DNA of 5,993 nucleotides from an uncultured Clostridia bacterium. Its GTDB lineage: Bacteria > Bacillota > Clostridia > Christensenellales > UBA1242. Under the pieces are notes generated by a model that did no database searches, had not been told where the DNA came from, and was given only the letters and a program-made list of their open reading frames with translations. Within the stretch, counting starts at the first letter, position 1. Each line of letters begins with the position of its first letter. The stretch spans positions 1 through 5,993 of the forward strand of contig CANQRE010000050.1 in the NCBI GenBank assembly GCA_947626175.1, in the 5' to 3' direction. The translations under genes and the position numbers were made by a program. Below, piece after piece: positions 5,104 to 5,993 of this stretch.

Positions 5104-5490
5104 TTACTGTTTGTTTTTTATGCCCTTTTTGTTGGCTGCAATCGTGATATGCTCCGCAATCACGGCAATAAGTTCACTGTTGCTTGGCTTGAATTTTACA
5201 AAATTTTCCGAAATGCCAAAATATTTGCAAAGCGACTTAAAACCCGTTTTGAAAAAGCCCAGATCTGTTGCATGACGCATGCTTCTTTCAACCACGCCAC
5301 CACTTAGATTGTGCTTTTTGCCGATTGTTGGATACAAAACTTTTGTCACATTGCGAAGCATATCGCTGTTCAGGCTGACTTGAACAATGCACTCTCTAAG
5401 AAATCTGTAACCTTGCAAATTTGCCGGAATTCCAAGTTCTATCAAAACTTTTGTGGCTTCTTCGTTTGCAAAATCCTCAAAACTCGCCAT
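5104..5490 (-). CDS. Stand-alone Spo0A C-terminal DNA-binding domain protein
   Basis: The 128-residue product aligns over nearly its whole length with the effector domain of Spo0A, the master regulator of sporulation, as recalled from B. subtilis. Matching blocks are GIPANLQGYRFLRE (20-33), VTKVLYPTIGKKHN (48-61), VERSMRHATDL (67-77) and KPSNSELIAVIAEHI (101-115). In the recognition helix E68, R69 and H73 correspond to E213, R214 and H218 of Spo0A. The phosphoacceptor receiver domain is absent. It is not a 5' truncation, because the ATG (5488-5490) has the ribosome binding site AAAGGGGG (5499-5506) and a near-consensus promoter right upstream. In Spo0A the unphosphorylated receiver inhibits this domain, so a lone domain would bind DNA without phosphorylation; that is inference here. 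It is first in a unit with murC, 31 bases downstream. Its targets cannot be told from this window, and it need not act in sporulation. Confidence 0.92.
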   Translation of the reverse strand: MASFEDFANEEATKVLIELGIPANLQGYRFLRECIVQVSLNSDMLRNVTKVLYPTIGKKHNLSGGVVERSMRHATDLGFFKTGFKSLCKYFGISENFVKFKPSNSELIAVIAEHITIAANKKGIKNKQ

Positions 5491-5513
5491 AACCTTTACC
5501 CCCTTTTCTAAAG

Positions 5514-5542
5514 ATTATAGCACGCTTGTTTTTGTTTTCCAA
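5514..5542 (-). promoter_or_regulatory. Promoter of the spo0A-like/murC unit
   Basis: The -10 TATAAT (5514-5519) and -35 TTGGAA (5537-5542) are separated by exactly 17 bp, a good sigma-A promoter. Transcription should begin about 17-20 bases upstream of the start codon, giving a very short leader that is mostly ribosome binding site. Confidence 0.85.
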
Positions 5543-5544
5543 GC

Positions 5545-5580
5545 AATTTTGTAAAAATATCGTGATTTTTTTACAAAATT
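5545..5580 (-). repeat. 13-bp perfect inverted repeat next to the -35 box
   Basis: AATTTTGTAAAAA (5545-5557) is repeated in exact inverse as TTTTTACAAAATT (5568-5580) with a 10-base gap. The last ten bases of the right arm are then repeated directly at 5581-5590. The inner edge is two bases from the -35 box of the spo0A-like promoter. It could be an operator, an A+T-rich UP element, or a G+C-poor terminator for the gene to the right. The sequence alone does not decide. Confidence 0.7.
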
Positions 5581-5620
5581 TTACAAAATTCGAAAATCGC
5601 CGCCAAACGCTCACTGTTTT

Positions 5621-5992
5621 TTAGGGATTATATGCCGAAGGATTTTCCTTTTCGATTTTTGCTCGCACCGTTTCAGTTGTTGTTTGTGTAACTTTTTGTG
5701 GCGGAATGAATGTGACATTGTTTTCAGGAAGAGTCATTCCTTCGCCAAGTTCATTTGCCCCTTCAACAATTATTCCATCCTGCGGAAGATAATAATCATG
5801 GCGAATTTCTGTTTCACTTTGCACTTCGCCATCCTTTATTTGCTGCAAAAATGCCTTGCTTTCATATCCTTCTCGCGGAGAACGAACGCGGAAATATTCA
5901 CCCTTATACAGCACTTTGTCAGCATATTCACCGCTTTGATCTTGAATTATTTTGTCGCCATTATGTGGCAAAACTTTCACAAGTTGCGCCCG
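5621..5992 (-). CDS. C-terminal part of a probable VanW/G5-type surface protein (runs off the right edge)
   Basis: The frame is open to the right edge of the window (RAQLVKVL and on), and the GTG at 5978-5980 has no ribosome binding site, so this is the last 124 residues of a longer protein. The stretch from about RVRSPREGYESKAFLQQIKD to EIRHDYYLPQDGIIVEGA resembles the G5-like beta domain that ends many VanW-family proteins: an aromatic-rich strand, a charged turn with KDGE, then a DYY-P-xGII-VG strand. After it comes a low-complexity tail rich in T, P, Q and E (ENNVTFIPPQKVTQTTTETV). The VanW family is exported and linked to the cell envelope, with no settled biochemical role. The catalytic or diagnostic VanW core is outside the window, so this is a similarity call made by eye. 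Confidence 0.55.
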   Translation of the reverse strand, partial: RAQLVKVLPHNGDKIIQDQSGEYADKVLYKGEYFRVRSPREGYESKAFLQQIKDGEVQSETEIRHDYYLPQDGIIVEGANELGEGMTLPENNVTFIPPQKVTQTTTETVRAKIEKENPSAYNP

Positions 5993-5993
5993 C

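Noticed and set aside
5978..5980. GTG as the start of a complete 119-residue protein at the right edge
   Set aside because: The frame stays open beyond it to the window edge and no ribosome binding site precedes it, so the gene is taken as cut by the window.
1..5993. CRISPR array, insertion sequence or prophage
   Set aside because: There are no regularly spaced repeats, no transposase, integrase or phage-type genes, and no terminal repeats with a target duplication in the window.

Overview
The window looks like chromosomal DNA of a low-G+C, Firmicutes-type (Bacillota) bacterium. The evidence is the A+T-rich composition, strong purine-rich ribosome binding sites, TTGACA/TATAAT-type promoters, and a gene for a Spo0A-type DNA-binding domain, a family confined to endospore-forming lineages and their relatives. 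Every gene I can support is on the minus strand, so the window is read from right to left.

From the right edge: the 3' end of a gene cut by the window, probably a VanW/G5-type cell-surface protein (5621-5992). Next comes a promoter-led unit. It holds a 128-residue stand-alone Spo0A C-terminal (effector) domain (5104-5490), murC for UDP-N-acetylmuramate--L-alanine ligase (3819-5072), and a small basic protein of unknown function that appears split by a one-base frameshift (3556-3831, continuing out of frame to 3438). A hairpin terminator follows at 3404-3436.

The second unit is a complete metal-resistance operon: a CadC/SmtB-type ArsR repressor (2925-3305) overlapping a P1B-type Zn/Cd/Pb-exporting ATPase (920-2941). 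Its promoter (TTGACA, 18 bp, TATAAT) has a near-consensus ArsR-family operator filling the spacer. A second palindrome of the same architecture lies 31 bp downstream, over the predicted transcript start. The repressor keeps the residues of both metal sites known from CadC, so the control logic can be read from sequence: without metal the repressor blocks its own promoter, and with Cd/Zn/Pb it releases and the pump is made.

Between the pump and the left-most gene, fusA (translation factor EF-G, N-terminal 168 residues only, 2-505), lie about 414 bases without a gene. The half next to cadA (about 749-933) is visibly G+C-richer than its surroundings and consists of three strong hairpins in tandem that I cannot assign to any RNA or mobile-element family I know. 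This is the best candidate for something undescribed here. The half next to fusA is A+T-rich leader sequence with only a weak promoter candidate and one modest hairpin.
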